Below, in pieces: positions 25,444 to 33,819 of a stretch of 64,000 nucleotides of DNA. The stretch is from Devosia sp. 2618. Lineage in GTDB: Bacteria; Pseudomonadota; Alphaproteobacteria; Rhizobiales; Devosiaceae. The notes beneath the pieces were generated by a model that worked only from the letters and a program-made list of their open reading frames with translations, was not told the origin of the DNA and did no database searches. How positions within the stretch are numbered: position 1 is the first letter of the stretch; each line of letters begins with the position of its first letter. Made by a program: the position numbers and the translations under genes. The DNA lies in assembly GCF_040546815.1 (NCBI RefSeq), contig NZ_JBEPOO010000001.1, positions 3,472,001 through 3,536,000 on the forward strand, given 5' to 3'.

Positions 25444-25569
25444 GAATACCCCCACCTCGCCTCCCCCTGAAAAGGGGGAGGGATCAGATCGAGTTTGGGG
25501 CGGCATGGCGTAAAATTCGCCGGGCAGGTTCCTCCCCCTATCAGGGGGAGGCTAGGTGGGGGTATCCTC
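25444..25569. repeat. Long inverted repeat with CCTCCCCCT hairpin arms
   Basis: GAATACCCCCACCTCGCCTCCCCCTGA on the left and TCAGGGGGAGGCTAGGTGGGGGTATCCTC on the right, about 27 bp per arm with a few mismatches and a 60-bp middle. The left arm also forms a small CCTCCCCCT-GAA-AAGGGGGAGG hairpin. Related to the elements at 22106 and 33765. Confidence 0.82.
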
Positions 25570-25601
25570 TTGTCAGAGGATTCGCCGGAGGATTGCCAAG
25601 C

Positions 25602-26531
25602 ATGAAGACCTATCAGTTGCCCCATACCGATCGCCGTGTTTCGAGCGTGGTGCTCGGGCTGATGCGCATTGCCAAGATGAGCGATGGCGAAATCCAGGCG
25701 CTGTTCGGCGCGGCGCGCGATGCCGGTGTCGACGTGTTCGACCATGCCGATATTTATGGTGGCGAGCGCCATCTCTGCGAAAAGCGCTTTGGGGAGGCGA
25801 TCAAGCTCGATGCGGCGCAGCGCGAGCAGATCGTCATTCAGTCCAAGGTCGGTATTCGCAAAGGCTATTTCGACTTTTCCAAGGAGCATATCCTGGCGAC
25901 GGTCGATGAATCGCTGGCCGCGCTCAAGACCGATTATCTCGATCTGCTGCTGCTGCACCGCCCCGATACGCTGGTGGAGCCCGAGGAAGTGGCCGAGGCG
26001 TTCGACCAGCTGCATGCGGCCGGCAAGGTGCGCAATTTCGGCGTATCCAACCATACGCCGGGGCAGATCGAGCTGCTGAAATCAGCGCTCAACCAGCCGC
26101 TGGTGGCCAATCAGGTGCAGCTCAGCATTACCCATTCGCCGCTGTTTGCGCAGGGCGTGGCGGCCAATATGGCGGGGCTGGAACAGTCGGTGTCGCGCGA
26201 TAACGGGCTGCTCGATTATTCGCGGCTCAACAATATGCGGCTGCAGGCGTGGTCGCCGTTCCAGAAGGTGTTTTTTGACGGGGTGTTTCTGGGCGACCGC
26301 GAAAATTTCGCCGACCTCAACGACGCCATCGACGAAATGGCCGCCAAATATGGCGTGACGCCGACCGGCATTGCCGTGGCGTGGATCACCCGCCATCCCG
26401 CCGACATTCAGGTGGTGCTGGGCACGACCAATCCCGGTCGCGTCAAGGACGCCGCTGCCGGTTCGAGCGTGCCCCTGACGCGCGAGGAATGGTATCGGCT
26501 GTTCCGCACTGGCGGGCACACGCTGCCATAA
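25602..26531 (+). CDS. Aldo/keto reductase, YdhF-like
   Basis: NADPH-dependent carbonyl reductase with a TIM-barrel fold, 309 aa. DHADIYGG carries the catalytic Tyr; LLLHRPDTL the active-site His; NFGVSNHTPGQ and the C-terminal coenzyme region GTTNPGRVKDAAAG are as in YdhF-type AKRs. ATG 25602 follows GGAGGA. Substrate unknown. Ends in a bidirectional terminator. Confidence 0.92.
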   Translation: MKTYQLPHTDRRVSSVVLGLMRIAKMSDGEIQALFGAARDAGVDVFDHADIYGGERHLCEKRFGEAIKLDAAQREQIVIQSKVGIRKGYFDFSKEHILATVDESLAALKTDYLDLLLLHRPDTLVEPEEVAEAFDQLHAAGKVRNFGVSNHTPGQIELLKSALNQPLVANQVQLSITHSPLFAQGVAANMAGLEQSVSRDNGLLDYSRLNNMRLQAWSPFQKVFFDGVFLGDRENFADLNDAIDEMAAKYGVTPTGIAVAWITRHPADIQVVLGTTNPGRVKDAAAGSSVPLTREEWYRLFRTGGHTLP

Positions 26532-26536
26532 GTCAT

Positions 26537-26568
26537 GAAAAGGCCGGGCTTTGTGTCCGGCCTTTTTC
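26537..26568. terminator. Bidirectional terminator between the AKR and DUF2200 genes
   Basis: AAAAGGCCGG and CCGGCCTTTTT arms around a 9-nt loop; T tracts on both strands serve two convergent genes. Confidence 0.85.
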
Positions 26569-26931
26569 TTAGCTGCGCAGGATTTTGCTCATGGCTTTGC
26601 CCTTGGCCAGCTCATCGACCATTTTGTCGAGGTAGCGAATTTCGCGCATGGTCGAAGGTTCAATCTCTTCGACGCGGACGCCGCAAATACTGCCAGTGAT
26701 CAGCGACCGTGCCGCGTTCATCTGCGGGGCCTGGGTAAAGAAATCCTCGAAATTGGTCTTTTGCGCCAGTTCGGCATCAAGCGATTGCTGAGTGTGGCCG
26801 GTGAGCCAGCAGATGATCTGGTCGACCTCGGCCTTGGTGCGACCCTTCTTTTCGGCCTTGGCCAGATAGTGCGGATAAACGCTGGCGACGCTGACGGCAT
26901 AGATCCGGTGTTTTGTCGGGGCGTCCTGCAT
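26569..26931 (-). CDS. DUF2200 family protein
   Basis: 120-aa soluble protein with the family pattern [40 protein letters not shown] and a C-terminal helix ending MSKIL. No biochemical role is established. Its ATG overlaps the GST stop by one base (TGATG), so the two are co-translated. Confidence 0.88.
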   Translation of the reverse strand: MQDAPTKHRIYAVSVASVYPHYLAKAEKKGRTKAEVDQIICWLTGHTQQSLDAELAQKTNFEDFFTQAPQMNAARSLITGSICGVRVEEIEPSTMREIRYLDKMVDELAKGKAMSKILRS

Positions 26932-27614
26932 CAATCCTCTCCCAGGAAGCGCTTGGGCATAGCTTCGACATAGGGGAAGAACTGGAAATAGGGCCGCGCC
27001 TCGACCAGGACGCGCGCCACCGATGGGCGCTGCAGCAGGCGTTCGAAATAGGCGGCGAGGTTGGTCTGATCCTTGGCGAAGGGGTGGACGATCCCGGCAA
27101 AGAACAGGCCCGGCAGGGCAGAGCAATCGGCCATGGTGAACTGGTCGCCGACTGCCCATTGGTGCCCCACCAGCTGCCTTTCGAGCATGGCATAGGCAGT
27201 ATCGAGACTTGCTCGCGCTTCGGCGACGCCATGCGGGTCATTGGCGCCTTCTGGCCGGATGCGGTCGACGACGATCTTTTGCATCGGCACACTAACATAG
27301 AGGTCAAAAAAGCGATCCCAGAGGCGGACGTCGAGCAAGTGGTCAGGATCGGTCGGGAGCAGCGGCACGGGGCCGGAATAGTGCTGCTGCAGGTATTCGA
27401 TGATGATGCTGGTTTCGGGCACGATGCGGTCGGTGCGGGCATCGTGCAGCACCGGGATCTTGCCGACCGGCCAGCGCTCGATATGGGCGGAGGCGGAGCC
27501 GGGATCGCCAAAATCGACGATCTTCGCCTCAAACGGGGTCTGGTTCTCATAGAGCCCGATCAGGACCTTGTGGCAGAACGAAGCGAGCGGATGGAGATAA
27601 AGGGTCAGCGACAT
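26931..27614 (-). CDS. Glutathione S-transferase family protein
   Basis: 227-aa two-domain protein: thioredoxin-like N-terminus ([24 protein letters not shown] and the glutathione-binding ETSIIIEYL) and an all-helical C-terminal domain. Start at MSLTLYLHP, 19 codons inside the longest frame. Upstream gene of a two-gene unit with DUF2200. Substrate cannot be inferred. Confidence 0.9.
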   Translation of the reverse strand: MSLTLYLHPLASFCHKVLIGLYENQTPFEAKIVDFGDPGSASAHIERWPVGKIPVLHDARTDRIVPETSIIIEYLQQHYSGPVPLLPTDPDHLLDVRLWDRFFDLYVSVPMQKIVVDRIRPEGANDPHGVAEARASLDTAYAMLERQLVGHQWAVGDQFTMADCSALPGLFFAGIVHPFAKDQTNLAAYFERLLQRPSVARVLVEARPYFQFFPYVEAMPKRFLGED

Positions 27615-27790
27615 GGCGGCCTCACAGGTCGTCCTAGAAAATCGAAATCGTGAAGTGTCTGCAACAGACAAGTGGGCGCCGCGTCCAAAGTTGATTTGGG
27701 CAGCGGTTGTGACGCTGGTCCGCCTCGGGCAGAGTGGTGGACGGGTGCCCAGAACACTCGAAGTCCTTTGTCCAATGATCAGGGTGGCAA

Positions 27791-28696
27791 GTGCGGAAAA
27801 TACTGCTGCTGATCTGGCTGGCGCTGCTGTTGCCCTTTATGGGGCCACAGACGGTCTTGGCGCAGGCGCCGGAGGGGACGACCTGTTTTGCGTTGGGAGC
27901 GGACGATATCTGTATTGCAGAGGACAGCTATCGGGCCGATGTCTGCACCGCGATTGCTGCCTATGCGCGGCATTGGCAATTGCCCGAAGGGTTTTTGGCC
28001 CGGCTGATCTGGCAGGAAAGCCGGTTTGATCCCTATGCGCTGAGCCCTGCCGGGGCGCAGGGCATTGCGCAATTCATGCCCTCCACCGCGCGCATCCGTA
28101 GCCTGTCCGATCCGTTCGACCCGGCAGAGGCGCTGGCGCGCTCGGCGGAATATCTGCGGTTTCTGGAACTCAAATTTGGCAATCTGGGACTGGCGGCGGC
28201 GGCCTATAACGGTGGCGAGGGGCGGATCGGGCGCTATGTGAGCAATGGTGGCGGATCACTGCCGGGCGAGACGCGCAATTTCGTGATGATCATTACCGGG
28301 CATCCGGTGAGCCTGTGGTTAAGCAGCCCGCCCGAAGAGGTGGATTACGCGCTGGCCGAGGAGGTGGATTTTCAGGCGGCGTGCCTCGACATGGCGCGCT
28401 CGGTGCGCACGCCAGACCTCACCACGAGCCCCGCCGAATGGCAGCCCTGGGGGGTGCTATTGGCGCAGAATGCCTCGGCCCAGCTGGCCAAGTCGCGCTT
28501 TGAGGCTTCGCAGGCTAAGTTCAGCGCCGTCATCGGGGCCGAACAGCTAATGCTGATCAGCGCCCGCAACCCGTCCTTTGGCAATAGCATGCGGTTCTCA
28601 GCCATGATCGGCCGCCAGACCCGGCAGGACGCCAATGCGCTGTGCCAACAATTGTTGGTGGCGGGCGGCAACTGCATCGTGCAGAAAAACCAGTAG
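27791..28696 (+). CDS. Periplasmic lytic transglycosylase (SLT family)
   Basis: Cleaves peptidoglycan glycan strands. The 301-aa product has a signal peptide (1-25, ending VLAQA) and a Slt domain at about 50-165 with catalytic Glu76 in WQESRFDPYALSPAGAQG, then the typical FMPSTA and AAYNGGEGRI motifs. The C-terminal 130 residues are an unknown extension ending in two cysteines (LCQQLLVAGGNCIV). GTG start at 27791. Confidence 0.88.
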   Translation: MRKILLLIWLALLLPFMGPQTVLAQAPEGTTCFALGADDICIAEDSYRADVCTAIAAYARHWQLPEGFLARLIWQESRFDPYALSPAGAQGIAQFMPSTARIRSLSDPFDPAEALARSAEYLRFLELKFGNLGLAAAAYNGGEGRIGRYVSNGGGSLPGETRNFVMIITGHPVSLWLSSPPEEVDYALAEEVDFQAACLDMARSVRTPDLTTSPAEWQPWGVLLAQNASAQLAKSRFEASQAKFSAVIGAEQLMLISARNPSFGNSMRFSAMIGRQTRQDANALCQQLLVAGGNCIVQKNQ

Positions 28697-28800
28697 CGGC
28701 GGCAGGTTAAATCGCCGCGCGCTTTGGGGCTCATTACTACGCAAATAGGAATAAAAACTTTTCGCTGGACGGCGGAAGGGCGATGCGACAGCGCTAGTGC

Positions 28801-28815
28801 GTCAGATTGTCTGAC
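28801..28815. promoter_or_regulatory. Small inverted repeat before the PDZ gene
   Basis: GTCAGA-TTG-TCTGAC, 6-bp arms and a 3-bp loop, 15 bp before the start of the PDZ protein. It could be an operator or an mRNA hairpin near the start; no more can be said. Confidence 0.4.
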
Positions 28816-28829
28816 TCAAACATGGATAT

Positions 28830-29600
28830 GTGCATGCGCAAGTTTGCGAAATCTCTGGTCTTTTGGCCGCTGCTACCCATCTGGCGGCGACCCCGCTGAT
28901 GTATTCGACGCCATCCTATGCCCTGACGGGCGATGTGGCTTTGCCCAGCCCCTATGTGTCGCGCGCCTTTGACGCGGTGCTGCTGCCAATCGACAGCAAT
29001 GTCATCGCAGCGTTCGACCTTGATGCATCTTCGACCGGCGTGCTGGTGCTGGCCACCGAGCCTGGCGGCGTGGCTGACTCGCAGGGCGTCGAGCCCGGCG
29101 ACGTGATCAGCTCGGTCCGTGGTCACAAGATCAGCGATCCGATCGAACTCGATGAGGTGGTCTATTATTGGATCGTTAAAGGCAGCACCGATTTCAACTT
29201 CGACTTCTATCGCGCCGGCACGCTGCAAAGCGCTTATGCGGTGATCACCCTCGCGCTCTATGAAACCGTGATCGACATTGCCAGCGTCGCCAGCTGGCAG
29301 TCGTGGTCGGTGTCGACCAGCTTCAGCTATGCCGAATTCTACGAGGAATATTCGGTCGAGCTGACCGAGAGCTATGAAAGCTCGGAGACCATCATCGAAG
29401 AAACCATCACCTCCGAAGAATTTTCCGAGGAAGTGAGCGAGGAATCGACCGAGGACGAAATCACCGACGACCAGACCGACGAAGATGAAGCCGACGACGC
29501 GTCAGACGATGCCGATGACGACAGCAGCGATGACAGTGACGATGGCGACGACGATTCGGGCGATGAGGGTGATGACGGCGCGGAAGACGAAGAAGAATAG
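28830..29600 (+). CDS. Exported PDZ-domain protein with long acidic tail (start uncertain)
   Basis: 256 aa in the open frame. Residues about 65-130 form a PDZ-like domain (ATEPGGVADSQGVEPGDVISSVRGHKI). From about 165 the protein is Ser/Thr/Glu/Asp-rich and the last 70 residues are almost only D, E, S and G, a likely disordered calcium- or cation-binding tail. The N-terminus reads GLLAAATHLAATPLM, which looks like the core of a signal peptide but lacks a basic start; the neighbouring frame offers MRKFAKSL from ATG 28834. A one-base deletion near 28850-28860 may have split a signal peptide. Otherwise the start is the GTG at 28830 or the ATG at 28899. Confidence 0.7.
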   Translation: MHAQVCEISGLLAAATHLAATPLMYSTPSYALTGDVALPSPYVSRAFDAVLLPIDSNVIAAFDLDASSTGVLVLATEPGGVADSQGVEPGDVISSVRGHKISDPIELDEVVYYWIVKGSTDFNFDFYRAGTLQSAYAVITLALYETVIDIASVASWQSWSVSTSFSYAEFYEEYSVELTESYESSETIIEETITSEEFSEEVSEESTEDEITDDQTDEDEADDASDDADDDSSDDSDDGDDDSGDEGDDGAEDEEE

Positions 29601-29643
29601 TCCGACAGCCTGCGTCTAAAACAACCAAGGCCTAGAACGACGA

Positions 29644-29670
29644 AAGGCCGGACTTGCGTCCGGCCTTTTG
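29644..29670 (+). terminator. Rho-independent terminator after the PDZ gene
   Basis: AAAGGCCGGAC-TTGC-GTCCGGCCTTTT. It also faces tRNA-Gly on the other strand and could end both. Confidence 0.85.
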
Positions 29671-29693
29671 ATCGTTTCTTCCCGAAGAAAGAT

Positions 29694-29768
29694 TGGAGCG
29701 GGCGATGGGATTCGAACCCACGACCCTAACCTTGGCAAGGTTATGCTCTACCCCTGAGCTACACCCGC
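29694..29768 (-). tRNA. tRNA-Gly (anticodon GCC)
   Basis: 75 nt including CCA. Acceptor GCGGGTG pairs with CGCCCGC; D arm AGCTCAGGGGTAGAGC; anticodon loop TTGCCAA gives GCC; T loop TTCGAAT. Confidence 0.97.
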
Positions 29769-29970
29769 GCTCCGTTGCCTCCGACCACACTTGATGTCCG
29801 GCGACGACGCGCTATATGCCCAATCACTTGCCCGATTGCAACCCACATTTTGGCCCTATCGTCATCTTGTCGTCTTCTTGTGGATTGAGGGGCTTGTCAC
29901 ATCACCGTTCGCGGGCGCAAGAAGGTCCCCGAATTTCCCTGTTTGCCTAGCCTCGAGGGCTCGTTTGCTC

Positions 29971-30921
29971 ATGTCCACTCCGTTCAACGGCGTTGCCGCT
30001 TCTCCCCAGCCTTCAGTGCCTGCCGGTGCCCTGATCAAGGATTCGACCGACGCTGCGTTCAAGACAGATGTGATCGATGCATCGCTCGAAGCGCCGATTC
30101 TGGTCGATTTCTGGGCGCCCTGGTGCGGTCCGTGCCGTCAATTGACCCCAGCGCTCGAAAAAGTGGTCAACGAGAAGGCCGGCGCGATTCGGCTGATCAA
30201 GATCAATATCGACGAAAACCCCCAGATCGCCGGCCAGCTCGGCATTCAGTCGATTCCCGCCGTCTTTGCCTTTTCGGGCGGTCGGCCGGTGGATGGCTTC
30301 ATGGGCGCGATGCCTGAGGGTGAGGTGCGACGTTTTGCCGACAAGGTGATTGCCGGCGCACCAGCGCAGGAGCCCGAAGCCGGTTCGATGGAAGCCCAGA
30401 TCGCCGAAGCGCTGGCTGCCGCCAATCAGGCGCTGGCGGCCGGCGATCTTGGTCGTGCGGCGCAGATTTTTGGCATGGTGCTGCAGCATCAGCCCGAGGA
30501 TGCGGATGCCCTGATCGGTCTGACGCAGGTTTATCTGGCGGCTGGGGAAACCGAGCAGGCCAAGACCACGCTCGACATGGTGCCGGAAGAGGGGCGCAAG
30601 GGCGAGGCTTACACCGCGCTGGTCAATTCGATTCGCCTGCTCGAAGAAGCGGCCAATCTGAGTGAAACCGGAGCGCTGGAGGCGGCCGTTGCGGCCAACC
30701 CCGACGATCATCAGGCCCGCTATGACCTGGCTCTGGCCTTCAATGCCGAAGGCAAGCGGGTGGAAGCGGCCGAATCGCTGGTAGCGATCTTTAAGCGCGA
30801 CCGCACCTGGAACGAAGACGGCGCGCGCAAGAAGCTGCTCGAATTCTTTGACGCCTGGGGCCCCAAGGACCCAGCGACTGCCAAGGGCCGACGCATGCTG
30901 TCGGCGGCTCTGTTCTCTTAA
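29971..30921 (+). CDS. cnoX: Co-chaperone CnoX (thioredoxin-TPR protein)
   Basis: Holdase and redox protector that hands clients to GroEL/ES. The 316-aa product has a thioredoxin domain (about 20-125) with the active site WCGPC (Cys52, Cys55), as in oxidoreductase-competent CnoX, and a C-terminal TPR domain from about 140 (ALAAGDLGRAAQIFGMVLQHQPEDADA). Formerly YbbN/TrxSC. ATG 29971 is chosen as the thioredoxin-proximal start. The LON-domain gene follows after 10 bp, as in other Rhizobiales. Confidence 0.92.
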   Translation: MSTPFNGVAASPQPSVPAGALIKDSTDAAFKTDVIDASLEAPILVDFWAPWCGPCRQLTPALEKVVNEKAGAIRLIKINIDENPQIAGQLGIQSIPAVFAFSGGRPVDGFMGAMPEGEVRRFADKVIAGAPAQEPEAGSMEAQIAEALAAANQALAAGDLGRAAQIFGMVLQHQPEDADALIGLTQVYLAAGETEQAKTTLDMVPEEGRKGEAYTALVNSIRLLEEAANLSETGALEAAVAANPDDHQARYDLALAFNAEGKRVEAAESLVAIFKRDRTWNEDGARKKLLEFFDAWGPKDPATAKGRRMLSAALFS

Positions 30922-30931
30922 AGGAGCGCTC

Positions 30932-31600
30932 ATGCTCAAGCGACCTGCCTCACCGGCCGATCTGCCAAAGTCCGTGCCGATCTTTCCGCTCTCGGGGGCC
31001 TTGCTGCTGCCGTTCTCGCATCGCCCGCTCAATATTTTTGAGCCGCGCTATATCGAGATGGTGGACGCGGCCCTGCGTGGCGACCGGCTGATCGGGCTGA
31101 TCCAGCCCGAGGATACCGAAGAGGAAAGCCCCAAGGGGCGGAGCCCCTTGCAGGGGATAGGGTGCCTGGGCCGCTTGACGCATTTCGAGGAGAGTGGCGA
31201 GGGTCGTTACTTCATTATTCTTGAAGGCGTGACGCGGTTTCGGCTGGCGCATGAGCTGACGGTGATGACGCCCTATCGGCAGGGCGTGATTGCGGCCGAG
31301 GATTTCGTCACCGATTTCAGCCGCGACTATGGCGAGGAAGCCGTCGACCGTGAGCGGTTCGTCAAGATGATGCGCGACTATGCCGAGTTTGCCAACATTG
31401 AGCTGAACTGGGACGAAATCGAGCGAACCGGCACGGCCGATCTGGTCAATTTCTGCTGCATGGTGGGGCCCTATGGTCCGGCCGAAAAGCAGGTCTTGCT
31501 GGAAGCGCAGACGCTGGAGCAGCGTGCCGAAACGCTGATCGCCATGACCGAATATGAAATCGCCCGCGGTGGCAGCGGGGGCGCGTCGCCGCTGAACTGA
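30932..31600 (+). CDS. LON substrate-binding domain protein
   Basis: 222-aa protein consisting of only the Lon N-terminal (PUA-like) domain: VPIFPLSGALLLPFSHRPLNIFEPRYIEMV and LHFEE/GVTRFRL-type strands. It has no ATPase or protease domain, so it is not Lon itself. Stand-alone LON proteins are thought to bind substrates or cereblon-like partners; role unproven. AAGGAG precedes the ATG; stop overlaps the Trm112 start. Confidence 0.87.
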   Translation: MLKRPASPADLPKSVPIFPLSGALLLPFSHRPLNIFEPRYIEMVDAALRGDRLIGLIQPEDTEEESPKGRSPLQGIGCLGRLTHFEESGEGRYFIILEGVTRFRLAHELTVMTPYRQGVIAAEDFVTDFSRDYGEEAVDRERFVKMMRDYAEFANIELNWDEIERTGTADLVNFCCMVGPYGPAEKQVLLEAQTLEQRAETLIAMTEYEIARGGSGGASPLN

Positions 31601-31854
31601 TGATGAGTGAAACGCCCGCCCCCAATCCGCGCCATGTATTCGACGTCAAGACGCTCGAAATGCTGGTGTGTCCGCTGACCAAGACGCGGCTGATGCTGTC
31701 TGCGGACAAATCGGAGCTGATTTCGGTGGCGGCGCGGCTGGCCTTTCCGATTCTCAAGGGCGTGCCGCTGCTCAGCCTTGACGATGCGCGCAATGTGGAG
31801 CCCGAGGCGCTGCGCAAATTGCCCGAGCTCAAGGACGAAGGGCATAGCGGTTGA
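31600..31854 (+). CDS. Trm112 family zinc-ribbon-like protein
   Basis: 84-aa protein related to Trm112/YcaR: LEMLVCPLTKTRLML, AFPILKGVPLL. In eukaryotes and archaea Trm112 activates RNA and protein methyltransferases; the bacterial partner is unknown. It overlaps the LON gene by 1 bp and the ABC gene by 4 bp, so three genes are co-translated. Confidence 0.88.
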   Translation: MMSETPAPNPRHVFDVKTLEMLVCPLTKTRLMLSADKSELISVAARLAFPILKGVPLLSLDDARNVEPEALRKLPELKDEGHSG

Positions 31855-33728
31855 CCGACCTTCCGGGCCGCCGCCCACCACCGACACCCGATAAAGCCCC
31901 GACCTTTCGCGAGCGGCTGGACAACCTGCGCCATCTCGGTCGGCTGGTGGCGCAAATCTGGCGGACCAGCCGGCCCCTGACGGCAGCCAGCATTGGATTG
32001 CGGCTGATTGCGTCGCTGCAGCCGATTGCAGTGCTTTATGCCGCCAAGCTGATCGTTGACGAAGTGGTGCGGCTGACCGCGATTGTGCCGCCCGGCCCCG
32101 GCTTTGCCGATTGGTGGAGCAGCGGCGAGCTGACCCATGTGTTCATGCTGCTGGGGCTCGAGCTGGCGCTGGTGCTGGTCAATGACCTGATTTCGCGCGC
32201 GACGGGGCTGGTCGATTCGATCCTGTCAGAACTCCATTCCAATACGGTCAGCGTCGAGCTGATGACCCATGCGGCCAAGCTGGACCTGATGCATTTCGAG
32301 TCGGCGGAATATCAGGACAGGCTGGAGCGGGCGCGGCGACAGGCGGCGGGGCGCAATCAGTTGCTGAGCCAGATGTTTGGCCAGGCGCAGGACATCATCA
32401 CCGTGCTGACGCTGGCGGCAGGCCTGTTTGCCTATGCGCCGTGGCTGATCCTGTTGCTGCCGCTGAGCTTTGTGCCGGCGATCTGGGGCGAGACACGGTT
32501 CAATACGCTGGCCTATTTCATGACGCGCTGGCGGACGCCAGAACGGCGCGAGCTCGAATATATCCGCTATATCGGGGCGAGCCCCGAAACGGCCAAGGAA
32601 CTCAAGCTGTTCGGGCTGGGCGATTTTCTGATCGCGCGCTTCAAGCGGCTGGCGCATACGATTTATCTCGAAAACCGGGCGCTTTCGACGCAACGCGCGG
32701 CCTGGGGCGCGCTGTTTTCGGCGATTTCGACCCAGACCTATTATGGCGCCTATGGCTTTATCGTGTGGCGGACCATTACCGGCGATTTCACCATTGGCGA
32801 TCTGGCGTTTTTGTCGGGATCGTTCCTGCGGCTCAACGGGCTGTTCCAGAAGATCCTGCTCGGCTTTACCCAGATTGCCGGGCAATCGCTTTATCTCGAC
32901 GACCTGTTCTCGTTTTTCGAGATCGAGCCGACCATCCTGTCGCCGGCCAATGCCAAGCCGTTTCCGCATCCGATCCAGCAGGGGATCGTGTTCGACAATG
33001 TCGGGTTCCGCTATCCCGATACCGAAGGCTGGGCGATCCGGCATCTGAGCTTTACGCTCAAGGCGGGCGAAACGCTGGCGCTGGTGGGCGAGAACGGCGC
33101 GGGCAAGACGACCATCGTCAAGCTGCTGACCCGGCTCTACGACCCCAATGAGGGGCGAATTACCGTCGATGGCATTGATCTCAAAGACCTCAACGTTGCG
33201 GACATCCACGCCCATATCGGCGTGATTTTTCAGGATTTCATCCGCTATAGCCTGAGCGCGCGGGAGAATATCGGGGTCGGCCGGATCGACGATCAGGACG
33301 ATATGGACCGCATTGCCGACGCGGCGGAGCGCAGTCTGGCCGATGCGGTGATCGAAAAGCTGCCGCAGGGCTACGACCAGCAGTTGGGGCGGCTGTTCAA
33401 GACCGGGCGCGATCTATCTGGCGGCGAGTGGCAGAAGGTGGCGATTGCGCGGGCCTATATGCGCGATGCCGATCTGATCATTCTGGATGAGCCGACGGCA
33501 GCGCTCGACGCCAAGGCGGAGTCCGAGGTGTTTTCGCGGTTCAAGAGCCTGGCGTCAGGCAAGACGGCGGTGATTATCTCGCACCGGTTCTCGACGGTGC
33601 GCATGGCGGACCGGATATTGGTGCTGGAGAATGGGGCCATCCTTGAGGCGGGGACGCATGAGGAATTGCTGGGTCTGCGGGGGCGGTATGCGGAGCTGTT
33701 TGAATTGCAGGCGGCTGGGTATCGGTAG
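31851..33728 (+). CDS. ABC exporter with fused membrane and ATPase domains
   Basis: 625-aa half-transporter that works as a dimer. Membrane domain about 40-345 with six helices; ATPase domain from about 385: Walker A GENGAGKTT, Q loop, signature DLSGGEWQ, Walker B LIILDEPTAALD and ISHRFSTVR. The class is MsbA/lipid- or peptide-exporter-like; the substrate is not evident. TTG start overlapping the Trm112 stop. A 21-bp hairpin repeat lies 37 bp downstream. Confidence 0.9.
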   Translation: MTDLPGRRPPPTPDKAPTFRERLDNLRHLGRLVAQIWRTSRPLTAASIGLRLIASLQPIAVLYAAKLIVDEVVRLTAIVPPGPGFADWWSSGELTHVFMLLGLELALVLVNDLISRATGLVDSILSELHSNTVSVELMTHAAKLDLMHFESAEYQDRLERARRQAAGRNQLLSQMFGQAQDIITVLTLAAGLFAYAPWLILLLPLSFVPAIWGETRFNTLAYFMTRWRTPERRELEYIRYIGASPETAKELKLFGLGDFLIARFKRLAHTIYLENRALSTQRAAWGALFSAISTQTYYGAYGFIVWRTITGDFTIGDLAFLSGSFLRLNGLFQKILLGFTQIAGQSLYLDDLFSFFEIEPTILSPANAKPFPHPIQQGIVFDNVGFRYPDTEGWAIRHLSFTLKAGETLALVGENGAGKTTIVKLLTRLYDPNEGRITVDGIDLKDLNVADIHAHIGVIFQDFIRYSLSARENIGVGRIDDQDDMDRIADAAERSLADAVIEKLPQGYDQQLGRLFKTGRDLSGGEWQKVAIARAYMRDADLIILDEPTAALDAKAESEVFSRFKSLASGKTAVIISHRFSTVRMADRILVLENGAILEAGTHEELLGLRGRYAELFELQAAGYR

Positions 33729-33764
33729 GGTATCGCAAGTGTAGGAATAGAAGAAGAATAGGAT

Positions 33765-33810
33765 ACCCCCTCCTAGCCTCCCCCTGAAAAGGGGGAGGCT
33801 AGGAGGGGGT
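33765..33810. repeat. 21-bp perfect hairpin repeat with GAAA loop
   Basis: Left arm 33765-33785 (ACCCCCTCC...CCCCCT), right arm 33790-33810, perfectly complementary, loop GAAA. Same family as the repeats at 22106 and 25444. Located between the convergent ABC exporter and acuI genes, where it could stop both transcripts. Confidence 0.9.
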
Positions 33811-33819
33811 ACTCTTTGC

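Noticed and set aside
25602..26531. Aldo/keto reductase as a deoxynivalenol-detoxifying enzyme known from Devosia
   Set aside because: The sequence looks YdhF-like and no PQQ dehydrogenase partner is present; genus alone is not evidence.
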